A DNA stretch of 64,000 nt from Thermofilum sp. (GCA_038741495.1 JAVYKX010000003.1:62001-126000), one strand, 5' to 3'. Positions 1-8,264 are shown, counted from the first letter of the stretch. Notes: a model not told the origin generated them from the letters alone. Numbers and translations: made by a program.

Positions 1-281
1 ACTACGAGAGCTACACGTCGTTCATGGAGTTCGTCAACGAGCTGTACTTTAGCGGTATCGTCAGAACGCTAGTCATCATCACGCACGACACGGACTTGGC
101 GATCGAGTACACTGACCGGACTATCGTGCTCTCGAACGGCAAGGTCATCGCGGACGGGCCCACCGCAGAGGTGCTAACAAACCGAGAAGTGCTCGAGCGG
201 GGGAGGATACGGGAAACTAGCCTGGTGAGGTTTTGGAGGGAATCGCTGGAAGGTTCACGTCCTCGAGCACAGCGGAGCTAG
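1..281 (+). CDS. ECF/CbiO-type ABC transporter ATPase, 3' end only
   Basis: The reading frame is open from the window edge, so only the last ~93 residues are present. They include the switch-histidine segment LVIITHDTDLA, a conserved D-loop/H-loop context of ABC ATPases, followed by the typical tail 'VLSNGKVIADGPTAEVL'. The Walker and signature motifs lie upstream of the window. It is followed after 27 bases by a membrane S component and then an EcfT protein, which fixes it as the EcfA ATPase of an energy-coupling-factor importer rather than a classical ABC system. The substrate cannot be read from this fragment. Confidence 0.85.
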   Translation, partial: YESYTSFMEFVNELYFSGIVRTLVIITHDTDLAIEYTDRTIVLSNGKVIADGPTAEVLTNREVLERGRIRETSLVRFWRESLEGSRPRAQRS

Positions 282-308
282 CCGGCCTCGCGTAAAGCAT
301 ATTAGCAG

Positions 309-902
309 TTGCGAAGCTCGTACCGCGTGAGCGGCGGAGTCGCTGCTCGGAAACCGCTATTTTCAACAACATCTATCGTCGCAATGGGCATCGGCACAGC
401 TCTCTACGCCGCTTTCAACGTGTTCTTCAACCTTCTGCAGCTGCCCGGGACGCAGCTAGTAGCGCTTCGGCCGAGCGTAGCGATACCGATGTTCTTCGGC
501 TACGTCTTCGGCCCGGTAGTCGGCTTCGTCTCGGGCTTCCTGGGGAACGTGATCAGCGACGCGATCAGCTGGGGAGGATTCTGGTGGAACTGGGATGTTG
601 GCAACGGGCTACTAGGCCTCATCCCCGGGCTTGCCGTGTACTTCGTGAAAGGTGAGAGCAAGTACTCCAAGCAAGGCCTCCTCATCTGCGCAGTGCTGGC
701 TGTCGTCGCCTCGATCATCGGCATGGGCTTTGCAGCCTTCACTGACTACATTTTCGGCTACGGTATCTCCACGCTAGAGGAGGCTATCTACGCCCTGTTC
801 CTGCCCGCAGCCGTAACCGATGCTGTCAACGGCGCTATCTTGACTCCTATGCTAGTCTCGGCCTACGCGTCCGCGGCTAGAGGCAGGGCTAGGAGAGCCT
901 AG
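309..902 (+). CDS. ECF transporter substrate-binding (S) component
   Basis: A hydrophobic protein of about 197 residues with roughly six membrane segments. The run from residue ~50 to ~85 (PSVAIPMFFGYVFGPVVG, then GFLGNVISD) is characteristic of ECF-type S components, the small membrane proteins that bind a vitamin or metal and hand it to EcfT. The TTG at 309 gives a basic N-terminus before the first membrane helix; an in-frame ATG at 384 would remove 25 residues and is less likely. Its stop abuts the start of ecfT. I cannot assign the substrate: no riboswitch or biosynthetic gene is next to it. Confidence 0.85.
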   Translation: MRSSYRVSGGVAARKPLFSTTSIVAMGIGTALYAAFNVFFNLLQLPGTQLVALRPSVAIPMFFGYVFGPVVGFVSGFLGNVISDAISWGGFWWNWDVGNGLLGLIPGLAVYFVKGESKYSKQGLLICAVLAVVASIIGMGFAAFTDYIFGYGISTLEEAIYALFLPAAVTDAVNGAILTPMLVSAYASAARGRARRA

Positions 903-1682
903 ATGGCGTCCAGGGTCATCCGGTACGTCGAGGGCAGCAGCGTCGTTCACGCGCTGGATCCACGCGCTAAGCTAACCCTGGTTTTTTCCCTTATCTTGAG
1001 CGCGACGCTCGCTTACAGCGTCCCCCTAGTGTTGCCCTTGCTGCTCGCATCTCTAGCCTTCTACCTGGCGGCGAAGCTCCCCTGGAGCAAGGTGAAAGGC
1101 ACCTGGAAAATCGTTGCAACGATAATCCTCTTTCTCTCGCTGCTCAACTACCTCTTCGTAGCCGTCCTATTCCACCCCCCCGAGGCTCCTAGCGCTGTAA
1201 GCTCCGAGATCTTTGTCCGGGTGTTCACCCCGATCCTGAAGCTCCTCACCGTAGCTTTAGCAGCGATCACGCTCGTCTACACTACTCCACCCAACCTATA
1301 CGCTCCCGCCCTAGGTCAGATGGGCCTCAGCTATAAGGCAGCCTACGTGATCCAGCTCGGGTTGAGGTACTTCCCCGAGTACATTGAGGAGATGAGGAGG
1401 ACTCTCGAAGCGCAGATGGCTCGGGGCTACAGGCCCCGGGGAGGTGGGAACTTTATCGCGAGGATACTGAACCTTGCCCCCCTCGTGGTTCCGGTCACGG
1501 TTTCCGCCTCTCTATCGATATACGATGTCGCCGACGCGATGGAGCTCCGAGGGTTCGGCGAGAGCGGCTGCCACACCTGGCTGAGGAAGCTGAAGATGAG
1601 CGCTCGCGATAAAGCCGTGGTCGCTGTTTCGCTCGCCCTGCTAGCAGCGTACGTCGCGCTCTACGTTGCCAGGCCCCTCTAG
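903..1682 (+). CDS. ECF transporter transmembrane protein EcfT
   Basis: This 259-residue membrane protein couples the ECF ATPases to the S component. Two Arg-Gly coupling motifs are visible, MARGYRPRG near residue 176 and ELRGFGESG near residue 215; this pair of short helices contacts the ATPases in known EcfT proteins. There are several hydrophobic helices in the N-terminal half and one at the C-terminus. The ATG directly follows the stop of the S component, so the three genes form one operon (EcfA, S, EcfT). The length is normal for the family. Confidence 0.92.
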   Translation: MASRVIRYVEGSSVVHALDPRAKLTLVFSLILSATLAYSVPLVLPLLLASLAFYLAAKLPWSKVKGTWKIVATIILFLSLLNYLFVAVLFHPPEAPSAVSSEIFVRVFTPILKLLTVALAAITLVYTTPPNLYAPALGQMGLSYKAAYVIQLGLRYFPEYIEEMRRTLEAQMARGYRPRGGGNFIARILNLAPLVVPVTVSASLSIYDVADAMELRGFGESGCHTWLRKLKMSARDKAVVAVSLALLAAYVALYVARPL

Positions 1683-1778
1683 CTGCGGAGTGTTTTCCAC
1701 ACCGGTGCGAAGGGTACCCGCGGTCCTCTCACCAGCAGCCTTCCCGCAGCACCCGGGCCCCCTCCCTCTATCGTGAGG

Positions 1779-1807
1779 GTTTTAAGCCGGGCTTAGTTTG
1801 AGGGGGT
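1779..1807 (+). promoter_or_regulatory. TATA promoter of the CTP synthase gene
   Basis: The TATA-like TTTTAAG around 1779-1786 has its centre about 26 bases before the ATG at 1808. That is the archaeal TATA-to-transcription-start spacing, so the message is probably leaderless or has only a few leader bases. A GAGGGGG stretch lies just before the ATG. Confidence 0.6.
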
Positions 1808-3472
1808 ATGCAGACTCGCTACATCTTCGTGACGGGGGGTGTTGTCAGCGGCCTCGGCAAGGGGGTTGTCGCAGCGTCCATAGGGAAGATCCTCCAGATG
1901 CGCGGCGTTAGAGTTGACATGATCAAGGCTGACCCCTACCTCAACGTGGATCCCGGGACTCTGAACCCTGTGGAGCACGGCGAGGTGTTTGTCTGCGAGG
2001 AAGTGTGGGAGTTCGAGCCCGCACCCGGCTACAAGTTCTCGATCGCGGAGATCGACCAGGACTTCGGGACCTACGAGCGCTTCCTCGACGTGAACATGCA
2101 CCCCTCCAACAACATCACCTCGGGGCAAGTCTACCTCTCGGTGATCCTCAAGGAGAGGGTTGGCGGCTACCTGGGCAGAACGATCCAGGTGATCCCCCAC
2201 ATCACCGAGGAGATCAAGAGGAGGATCAGAGCCGTGGCTCAGAGGAGCAGGCCCGACGTTCTGATCGTGGAGATCGGGGGCACGGTGGGCGACATCGAGG
2301 CGATGCCTTTCCTCGAAGCGGTGAGGCAGTTCCGGCTGGAGGAGCCACCAGGGCACACGCTCCTGGTTCACGTGACGCTACTGCCCTACCTGCCTAGAGT
2401 GGGGCAGGTGAAGACGAAGCCGACTCAGCACAGCGTCAAGGAGCTGCAGAGCATGGGTCTCCAGCCGGACATCATCATAGGTAGAGCGGAGAGCCCGCTC
2501 CCGCGGGACGTGAGAGAGAAGATCGCGCTCTACTGCAGCGTCCCTCCCGAGGCGGTTTTCTCGGACCCCGACCTCGACACGGTCTACCAGCTACCCCTCG
2601 TGCTCGACGAGCAGGGGCTCGGCGACTACATAGCGAGAAAGCTGGGGCTCAGCGCCCAGCTGCAGCCAGAGAAGATGGAGGAGTGGAAGCGCATCGCGGA
2701 CTCTTTCCTGAACGCTAGGGAGGAAGTTCTCGTGGCGATGCCAGGGAAGTACACGATGATCCAGGACAGCTACATCAGCATTAACGAGGCGCTTAACCAC
2801 GCGGGCGCCTACCTGGGAGTTAGAGTCAAGAGGGTTTTCATCGAGGCGGAGGATCTGGAGAAGGAGTCTTCCAGCGTGCGCAGCCTCCTGGACTCCGCGG
2901 ACGGTATACTTCTCACACCCGGCTTCGGCTCGAGGGGGGTGGAAGGCATGATCGAGGCGGCCAGGTACGCTCTAGAGTCCGGGAAGCCCTTCCTCGGGAT
3001 CTGCTTCGGAGCCCAGCTCCTCTTCATCGCTTTCATGCGCTACGTAGTCGGCTTGGAGGAGGCTCACACGACCGAGGTGGATCCCGAGACGCCGCACCCC
3101 GTGGTGGACCTTCTACCCGAGCAGAAAGCAGTGGCGCTGAAGGGCGGCACCATGAGGCTCGGCGCCCACCCCGTTCTGCTAAAGCCCGGGACGAGGCTGC
3201 GCGAAGCGTACGGGGCCGAGCTCATCTACGAGAGGTTCCGGCACCGCTACCACATCAACCCGAGCTACATTCAGCTCGCCGAGAGCAAGGGGCTCGTAGT
3301 ATCCTCGACGGACCCCACGGGGAGGATCGTGAACTCCATCGAGCTGAAAAACAGCGCCTGGATCGTCGGCGTCCAGTTCCACCCCGAGTACAAGAGCAGG
3401 CCGGGCAAGCCCTCACCCGTGTACCGCGAGTTCATCAGGCACGTACTGCTCTCGAAGAAGTCCCGCTCTTAA
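1808..3472 (+). CDS. pyrG: CTP synthase (glutamine-hydrolysing)
   Basis: CTP synthase aminates UTP to CTP using ATP and glutamine. The protein (554 residues) opens with the P-loop-like GGVVSGLGKGVVAASIGK of the synthetase domain, and the EHGEVFV and NPVEHGE region follows. The C-terminal half is a class I glutamine amidotransferase with nucleophile Cys399 in GICFGAQ and the His525/Glu527 pair in QFHPEY. The length matches the family (about 535-555). It stands alone with its own promoter, as expected for a housekeeping pyrimidine gene. No residue looks abnormal. Confidence 0.97.
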   Translation: MQTRYIFVTGGVVSGLGKGVVAASIGKILQMRGVRVDMIKADPYLNVDPGTLNPVEHGEVFVCEEVWEFEPAPGYKFSIAEIDQDFGTYERFLDVNMHPSNNITSGQVYLSVILKERVGGYLGRTIQVIPHITEEIKRRIRAVAQRSRPDVLIVEIGGTVGDIEAMPFLEAVRQFRLEEPPGHTLLVHVTLLPYLPRVGQVKTKPTQHSVKELQSMGLQPDIIIGRAESPLPRDVREKIALYCSVPPEAVFSDPDLDTVYQLPLVLDEQGLGDYIARKLGLSAQLQPEKMEEWKRIADSFLNAREEVLVAMPGKYTMIQDSYISINEALNHAGAYLGVRVKRVFIEAEDLEKESSSVRSLLDSADGILLTPGFGSRGVEGMIEAARYALESGKPFLGICFGAQLLFIAFMRYVVGLEEAHTTEVDPETPHPVVDLLPEQKAVALKGGTMRLGAHPVLLKPGTRLREAYGAELIYERFRHRYHINPSYIQLAESKGLVVSSTDPTGRIVNSIELKNSAWIVGVQFHPEYKSRPGKPSPVYREFIRHVLLSKKSRS

Positions 3473-3526
3473 AAAGCCCTCCGGTAAGCAAGATATAGAG
3501 TTTTACACGCAGCGCTACCGATCCAG

Positions 3527-5695
3527 ATGCGGTTTACTATTCCCGCCGCTCTAGCTAAAGTGAAACCCGGCGAGCTCCAGTACCCGCCCCCAGCAAGCGA
3601 CCACGCCTCACTCGCTATTCTCGCCGCGCTGAAAGGCTACCCTGAGCTCGGTGCCGACAACCTCCTGAACCCTGCGGTTTCGCGCAGCTACTCCACTATC
3701 GTCGGGCAAGTCTGCAGGCAGGCGCACCTCGAGTTTCTGAAGGCCTCGGAGCTGGAGAGCGGCGAGCGGCTCGCCAGGAGAGTCTGGCTCTACAGCCTCC
3801 TCATCGAGGTCGCTATGAATACTGTAGGCCTCGAGGCGGACTGGGCGCGAGTGCCGGAGGCAGAAAGGGAGAAAGCCTTTGCAGCGCTGCTGGAAGAGCT
3901 CACAGCTCTCGAGCGCGAGGAGCTCTCCGAGGCGGGTAGGCTTGAGGCGGCTGAGGCCGCGGTGGCGCTGAAGCTGGAGGATATGCGGAAGGTGATGTCG
4001 AGCAACCCGAAGGTTAAGAGCATGCTCTCCTGGATTGCCGAGAGGGTGGAGCAGAGGCTGGACGAGCAGCACCCGGCTTCGAGCTTCGTGAGGGAGATGG
4101 CGAAGGAAATCTGGGCGAACGCGTACTACCGGATGTCCAAGCTGGGGCTCTGCAGGTTCGGCAACGACTACGCGCTGGGTCTCCGCTGGCTGCGGCACCT
4201 CGGCTTCGTCCAGGTCTCCACCAACCCCGTCCTGGCGGCCGAGGCCTACAAGGACGACCCCTCGCTCTGGGATAAGTTCCGCGACTACCTGCGCAGGAAC
4301 CCTGCGCTCCTCGAGAAGGTGGACTCCGACCCGGATGCTCTCGCCATGGCAGCCACCCTGATAGCTCTGTGGCCCAACATGGAGGTTTTCCGGCCCGTCG
4401 CCTACCTCCTCGACTTCCAGGACGGGATGATCAGCTACCAGCTCAACCCCAACGTAGCTGACAGCGTCGAGGGGAGCCTGAGGGACGCGCTCCGCATCTA
4501 CTCGCTGAGCGAGGAGTACTTCAGGAAGTACGACCAGTACATGCTCTGGGGCTGGCCGGCGCACATGGAGAGAGGCCGCCCCAACATTGTCTTCAAGGTG
4601 GCGGGCAGCAGCGAGGCATCGATCGAGATCACGAGGCGCCTCGAGAGCCTAGGCATAGGCACGAACAACACAGTCACCTTCTCCGTCTCCCAGGAGGTCC
4701 AGCTCATCCTCGCGAAGATCGAGGGGCGGGTCGAGGCAGTGAAGAGGGGTGTGAGGCTCACCAAGGTCTACGAGACTAACATGGGTGGCAGGCTTGAAGC
4801 CCACCTCCGCGAAGCGAAAGCAGCGGAGCTCATCAGGACAGCCCTCAAGCAGCTCGGAGGCAGCGCGGAGCCAGAGCTCGCGCAGCTCGCCGCGAAGCTA
4901 GGGGTTCCCGGCGCCGAGCCGGGGAAAGCCTGGAAAGCGCCCACCGGCTGGGGCTACGACATTGAGGCCAGGACTTTGGAGGAGAAAGTGGAGCTCGTCG
5001 CGAGCCAAGCTTACTTGAAGTCACTCTTGAACAACCACCTCGCCGAGTTCCTCGCGAAAGCGGGCGTCTGCGGCGCTAGCGTAGAGGAGGTTACGAAGTG
5101 CCTTGAGGCGCTCGAGAACGCTATAAGCCTCTCCGGGACGCTCGTGGCGCAGAGGGTTTGGTGGATTTTCTTCAGCCCGGAGAACTACAGCAAGTGGGTT
5201 TCGTACATTGTGAGGAAGTACGGGGTGACGCCGGAGCAAGCTGAGGAGGTTTTAAGCGGTATCGACGTGCTACCTGCTTCTAAGCGGAAGCCGGCGGACA
5301 CCTACCTCACTCTAGCGAGAAGGAACATGACGAACACCGAGTTCCCCAACCACCAGCTCAACGTGCACAGAGAGTACGCTGAGGGCAGAGTTAGGCTCGA
5401 GGACTTCGCGGACGCTGTAAGCAGGGAGCACAGCCGCGACGCTGTGGACCTCCTCTCCACGATAGAGGACTTCAGGAAAGCTTACGAGCTCACTCCGGAG
5501 CTCGCCGCGATCCTAAAGGAGGCCGGTGTGAGCGGCGTCGAAGCGATGGGTACCGGTGGCCTGAGGCCGAGCGAGTGGGCGAGCTTCGGTCCGAGAGTCA
5601 AGACGATGCGCGGCTTCACCAACGCTTACAACGCATTCAGAGAGGCTTGCGTGAAAGTTGCTTTAGAGCTTAGAGCCGCACTGGCGAAGAGCTAG
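3527..5695 (+). CDS. Long transaldolase-like protein
   Basis: The product (722 residues) has a central TIM-barrel section that follows transaldolase. Asp214 is followed 19 residues later by the STNP motif, like Asp17/TTNP of the E. coli enzyme. The Schiff-base lysine fits Lys357 in VFKVAGSSEA, followed by the GIGTNNTVTFS segment equivalent to the family's 'GINVNxTLxFS'. Ordinary transaldolases are 210-330 residues. Here about 200 residues precede the barrel and about 290 follow it, mostly helical. The likely reaction is dihydroxyacetone transfer between sugar phosphates, or an aldolase variant. A TATA element (GATATAG, ~3492) sits about 30 bases before the ATG. The function of the extra domains is unknown. 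Confidence 0.75.
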   Translation: MRFTIPAALAKVKPGELQYPPPASDHASLAILAALKGYPELGADNLLNPAVSRSYSTIVGQVCRQAHLEFLKASELESGERLARRVWLYSLLIEVAMNTVGLEADWARVPEAEREKAFAALLEELTALEREELSEAGRLEAAEAAVALKLEDMRKVMSSNPKVKSMLSWIAERVEQRLDEQHPASSFVREMAKEIWANAYYRMSKLGLCRFGNDYALGLRWLRHLGFVQVSTNPVLAAEAYKDDPSLWDKFRDYLRRNPALLEKVDSDPDALAMAATLIALWPNMEVFRPVAYLLDFQDGMISYQLNPNVADSVEGSLRDALRIYSLSEEYFRKYDQYMLWGWPAHMERGRPNIVFKVAGSSEASIEITRRLESLGIGTNNTVTFSVSQEVQLILAKIEGRVEAVKRGVRLTKVYETNMGGRLEAHLREAKAAELIRTALKQLGGSAEPELAQLAAKLGVPGAEPGKAWKAPTGWGYDIEARTLEEKVELVASQAYLKSLLNNHLAEFLAKAGVCGASVEEVTKCLEALENAISLSGTLVAQRVWWIFFSPENYSKWVSYIVRKYGVTPEQAEEVLSGIDVLPASKRKPADTYLTLARRNMTNTEFPNHQLNVHREYAEGRVRLEDFADAVSREHSRDAVDLLSTIEDFRKAYELTPELAAILKEAGVSGVEAMGTGGLRPSEWASFGPRVKTMRGFTNAYNAFREACVKVALELRAALAKS

Positions 5696-5797
5696 AGCCC
5701 GGCAAGCCCGGAGAGCGGCTGTCGAGAACCTTCAACTTCCCGGAAAGTTCCCCGGCGAGCCGCTGCAAAAAGACCGTTTTCCAGGCTGAGAGTGGTG

Positions 5798-6157
5798 TTA
5801 AGCGGCCTCGTCCTCGAAGTCGAAAGAGCCTTCACCGTAGCCTTTCACAGACATCTGGACTACGATCTTGTGCTTCCCTTTCTCGAAGCTGCCCGGAACG
5901 GTTATCGCGACCTCCGCCCCCAGGGGGACCTCCAGAGGCTTCTCGTCGGAGGGGAGCCAGTCGACCTCTACCCCGTTGACCACGACTTTCAGCCGGGACG
6001 GGTCTGCCTCGACACCGTCTACAGTGATCCTCACCGGCTTGTTTAGGGAAGCGGGGGCTAGGCTGTTCTTAAGCTTGAAGGTCAGCCCCTCGGGAGTCAC
6101 AGCCATGCTGCCTTTCACGTAGAGCCTCCTCAAGAGGGCTTTCGGGATGTAGGCCAT
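5798..6157 (-). CDS. Small conserved archaeal protein, function unknown
   Basis: A soluble 119-residue protein starting MAYIPKALLRRLYVKGS, probably beta-rich (alternating hydrophobic pattern, few helices), with an acidic tail. The N-terminal 'PKxLLxRLYVKGS' looks like a conserved signature I have seen in archaeal and some bacterial small proteins, but I know of no established function. It is divergent from the glycerophosphodiesterase gene. A TATA-like GATATATTCC (minus strand, about 6188-6197) lies upstream of its ATG. No catalytic residues can be named. Confidence 0.75.
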   Translation of the reverse strand: MAYIPKALLRRLYVKGSMAVTPEGLTFKLKNSLAPASLNKPVRITVDGVEADPSRLKVVVNGVEVDWLPSDEKPLEVPLGAEVAITVPGSFEKGKHKIVVQMSVKGYGEGSFDFEDEAA

Positions 6158-6258
6158 GCTTTACCGCTTTAAGCAAGCTGCAAAAGGAATATATCAGTTT
6201 CCCCGAGCGCCTGGGCAGCACTCGGCAAGGATATAAGGGCGGCTGAGCTTTCAACCAG

Positions 6259-6951
6259 GTGCCTCGAAACTTCCTGCTCACAGGGCACCGCGGAGCAGCC
6301 GCGCTAGAAGCTGAGAACACTCTGCCAAGCTTCTACAAAGCAGTCGAGTGCGGAGCGACAGCTGTCGAGCTCGACGTGTACCCTACCCGCGACGGGGTAG
6401 CAGTAGTCGTCCACGATGAGGATCTATCCAGGCTAACGGGGGTCAGCGCGCTGGTCACCCAGCTCACCTACGCGGAGGCTTCCAGGCTTAGAGTACTTGG
6501 GAGGGCTAGGATCCCCACGCTGAGAGAAGTCCTCGCGATGGCTAAGGGGAGGCTGAGCGTAGATATCGAGGTAAAGAAGCCGGGAGTGGAGCGCGAGGTT
6601 GTTGAAGCCGTGAGGGAGCTGGGTATGGCTCAAGACGTGCTCGTCACCTCGTTCATCCCCTCCACGCTGGAGGCCGTGAGGAAGCTGGACCCCAGCATCG
6701 AGGTCGGGGTCCTCCTCGAGGAGTGGGATGACGAGTACCTGGCGATAGCGGAGAGCGTAGGCGCTAGGGTCGTCCTCCCGCACTACTCGGCTATCACCGG
6801 CGAGCTGCTCCAGAAGCTGAGGGGTAGAGGGCTGAGCGCCATCACCTGGACTGTGAACGATGTAGAGCTCGCGAGAAAGCTCCTCGGGATGGGTGTGGAG
6901 GGCGTGATCACCGACAACCCTTGCGCTCTGCGGACAGCCGTAGGGCTCTAG
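6259..6951 (+). CDS. Glycerophosphodiester phosphodiesterase
   Basis: A GDPD-family TIM-barrel of 230 residues that would hydrolyse glycerophosphodiesters to glycerol phosphate and an alcohol. The diagnostic residues are present: GHRGA near residue 9, ENTLPSF near 20, AVELDVYPTRDG near 36, and VVHDE near 50 (metal-binding Glu/Asp/His). A late SFIP segment and the C-terminal TWTVND and GVITDNP motifs complete the fold. GTG at 6259 lies 26 bases after the TATA GGATATAAGG, which points to a leaderless message. It is cytosolic, with no signal peptide. It could act in turnover of archaeal lipid head groups. Confidence 0.93.
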   Translation: MPRNFLLTGHRGAAALEAENTLPSFYKAVECGATAVELDVYPTRDGVAVVVHDEDLSRLTGVSALVTQLTYAEASRLRVLGRARIPTLREVLAMAKGRLSVDIEVKKPGVEREVVEAVRELGMAQDVLVTSFIPSTLEAVRKLDPSIEVGVLLEEWDDEYLAIAESVGARVVLPHYSAITGELLQKLRGRGLSAITWTVNDVELARKLLGMGVEGVITDNPCALRTAVGL

Positions 6952-7075
6952 CGCCCTCGCGGTCCGCGCCGGTGTCTACTCCCTTCAGCTGTTGCCGGCC
7001 TTGGAGCGCCCACTCCCCGGCTCCGAAAGCACTAGCGTTATTACCAGCTTCTGCCCTCTATCGTGCGAGACTGCT

Positions 7076-7459
7076 GTGAAGCTCAGCGTCTTCAGCTTCC
7101 CCGACCTCACCGTCTCCTACGGTATCCTTCAGTTCGACGCGGGCGAAGATCCCTCGAGTAAAGTCCACGAGCTGAGCGAAGAAGGGCTCAAACCGCTGAT
7201 CGAGTCTTCCCTGAAAGCGAAAGTGACCGCGTTGAGCGTCGCCAAAGGGCTCCACGTCTACGGGGCCGTGAAGCTGAGCTTAACCTACCTTCGCGTCGAG
7301 CTAGAGGATGGCAGGGAGTACGCTTTCGAGATCTACGGGGACTCTGCGAGAAGCTACTCGAATACCGGTGCCGAGGACCACTACGAGGTTATCGTCACCC
7401 TGATGAGAGCGCTCGTCCCGGGGCTTAAGCTTCCCCGGCTCAGAGTCGTCGGAATATGA
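7076..7459 (+). CDS. Hypothetical protein
   Basis: I do not recognise this protein. From the GTG at 7076 it has 127 residues, begins MKLSVFSFPDLTVSYG, is soluble and has alternating hydrophobic residues suggesting a beta-rich fold (EDGREYAFEIYGDS in the second half). The frame extends upstream to a TTG at 6992, but the added residues have atypical composition and cover a short motif that is repeated at 7802-7826, so the later start is preferred. Function unknown. Confidence 0.5.
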   Translation: MKLSVFSFPDLTVSYGILQFDAGEDPSSKVHELSEEGLKPLIESSLKAKVTALSVAKGLHVYGAVKLSLTYLRVELEDGREYAFEIYGDSARSYSNTGAEDHYEVIVTLMRALVPGLKLPRLRVVGI

Positions 7460-7489
7460 TGAGAAGCTGGGAGAAGGCTCGAGCCGAAT

Positions 7490-7648
7490 CTAGGAGCAAG
7501 CGCACCCGCTCTCCCCGCCGCTCGGCACCAGCAAGTTCTTCTCGAACAGCTTCTCCCAGCACTTCCTGCAAACCCATACGCCGCCCATCTCCTTATGAAC
7601 TGCCCAGAGCAGGCTGTCGCACTCCCCACCGCAGATAGCGCACTTCAT
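7490..7648 (-). CDS. Small zinc-ribbon protein (52 aa)
   Basis: A short gene read from ATG at 7648 to TAG at 7490. The product begins MKCAICGGEC and contains a second knuckle WVCRKCWEKLF, giving CxxC...CxxC pairs (Cys3, Cys6, Cys27, Cys30) plus Cys10 and two C-terminal Cys. A GAGG ribosome-binding motif sits about eight bases before the ATG, and a TATA-like GTTTAAG lies about 30 bases upstream. The Cys pairing suggests a zinc ribbon for nucleic-acid or protein binding. It ends convergently with the hypothetical gene at 7076-7459. Confidence 0.6.
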   Translation of the reverse strand: MKCAICGGECDSLLWAVHKEMGGVWVCRKCWEKLFEKNLLVPSGGESGCACS

Positions 7649-7721
7649 AGCCCTCGAGAAAATACGCGCGAAGCAGACTTAAACGTAGCGCTTCTCCAGC
7701 TTCTCGCAGGAGTACTGCGAG

Positions 7722-7735
7722 AGGGAAAAAAAGGA
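7722..7735 (-). terminator. T-rich terminator of the candidate RNA
   Basis: On the minus strand the sequence after the closing helix runs CAAGTCC then seven T. This is the usual archaeal oligo-T termination signal. On the plus strand it would be an A-run, so it supports minus-strand transcription of the structured region. Confidence 0.5.
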
Positions 7736-8240
7736 CTTGTTTAAAGGGCGTGCTCAGGGAACATGAACGGCAGTAGCGTAGCCGTTGTTAAGCCATGTTC
7801 CGCGCCGGTGCTCATCTCCCTTCATCGGCTTAGGCCTTGGGGCCCGCCCCCGCGGCCTCCGCGAGGGACGACCGGGGCGGGCGTCATGGGGGTGGCCGCC
7901 TAAGGGCGGCCTGCTCGCGCCTTTCAGCGCCCCGTCGCCGGAGCGCCTCCCGGCTGCTCTCCCCCTCTTCGCGCGCGGCCCCCGGGAGCGCCCCCGGACG
8001 TTAAGCCCGCCCGGCAGGTGTCCCGGGAAGCGGGGCTCTGCGGCTCTGCTCTCGAGCACGGCGGTTGAGCTCTGCGGTTGCCCTCGCTGTGGCTGGGCTT
8101 GTTGCCGTATTTTCTCGCGAGTGCTTTGGGGTGGGCTTTGAGCCACTTTCTCGCCGTTCTCCGTCCACGGGCCGACCAAAGCCAGGGTCCAGTTAACTCC
8201 CCTGAGCACGCTTCCCACGTTAGGGTCCTTGAGCGCTATC
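7735..8240 (-). ncRNA. Candidate large structured RNA (possibly a divergent RNase P RNA)
   Basis: A very GC-rich stretch without a credible protein gene. Its ends pair: GCGTGCTCAGGG at 7748-7759 is the exact reverse complement of 8200-8211, and on the minus strand the helix extends by a G-U and an A-U pair. Inside are further helices: GGCCGCC/GGCGGCC near 7889-7908, a 9-bp GC helix between about 7841 and 7885, and GGAACATG pairing with CATGTTCC around 7758-7801. A T-run at 7725-7732 would end a minus-strand transcript. A TATA-like CTTTAG at ~8264-8269 would start it near 8239. Near the 3' end GGCCTA, GATGAA and GGCTTAA occur in the order of RNase P conserved regions, but no matching P4 5' strand is seen, so the family is unproven. 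Confidence 0.5.
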
Positions 8241-8264
8241 GAGAGGGCTCTCCTGCTCAGTCAG

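Noticed and set aside
2005-2397. Open frame within the CTP synthase gene
   Set aside because: Shadow frame of a strongly coding gene; repeated Arg/Gly composition and no promoter.
7735-8240. SRP (7S) RNA
   Set aside because: About 500 nt is too long and the conserved S-domain GGAAG tetraloop with its symmetric loop was not found.
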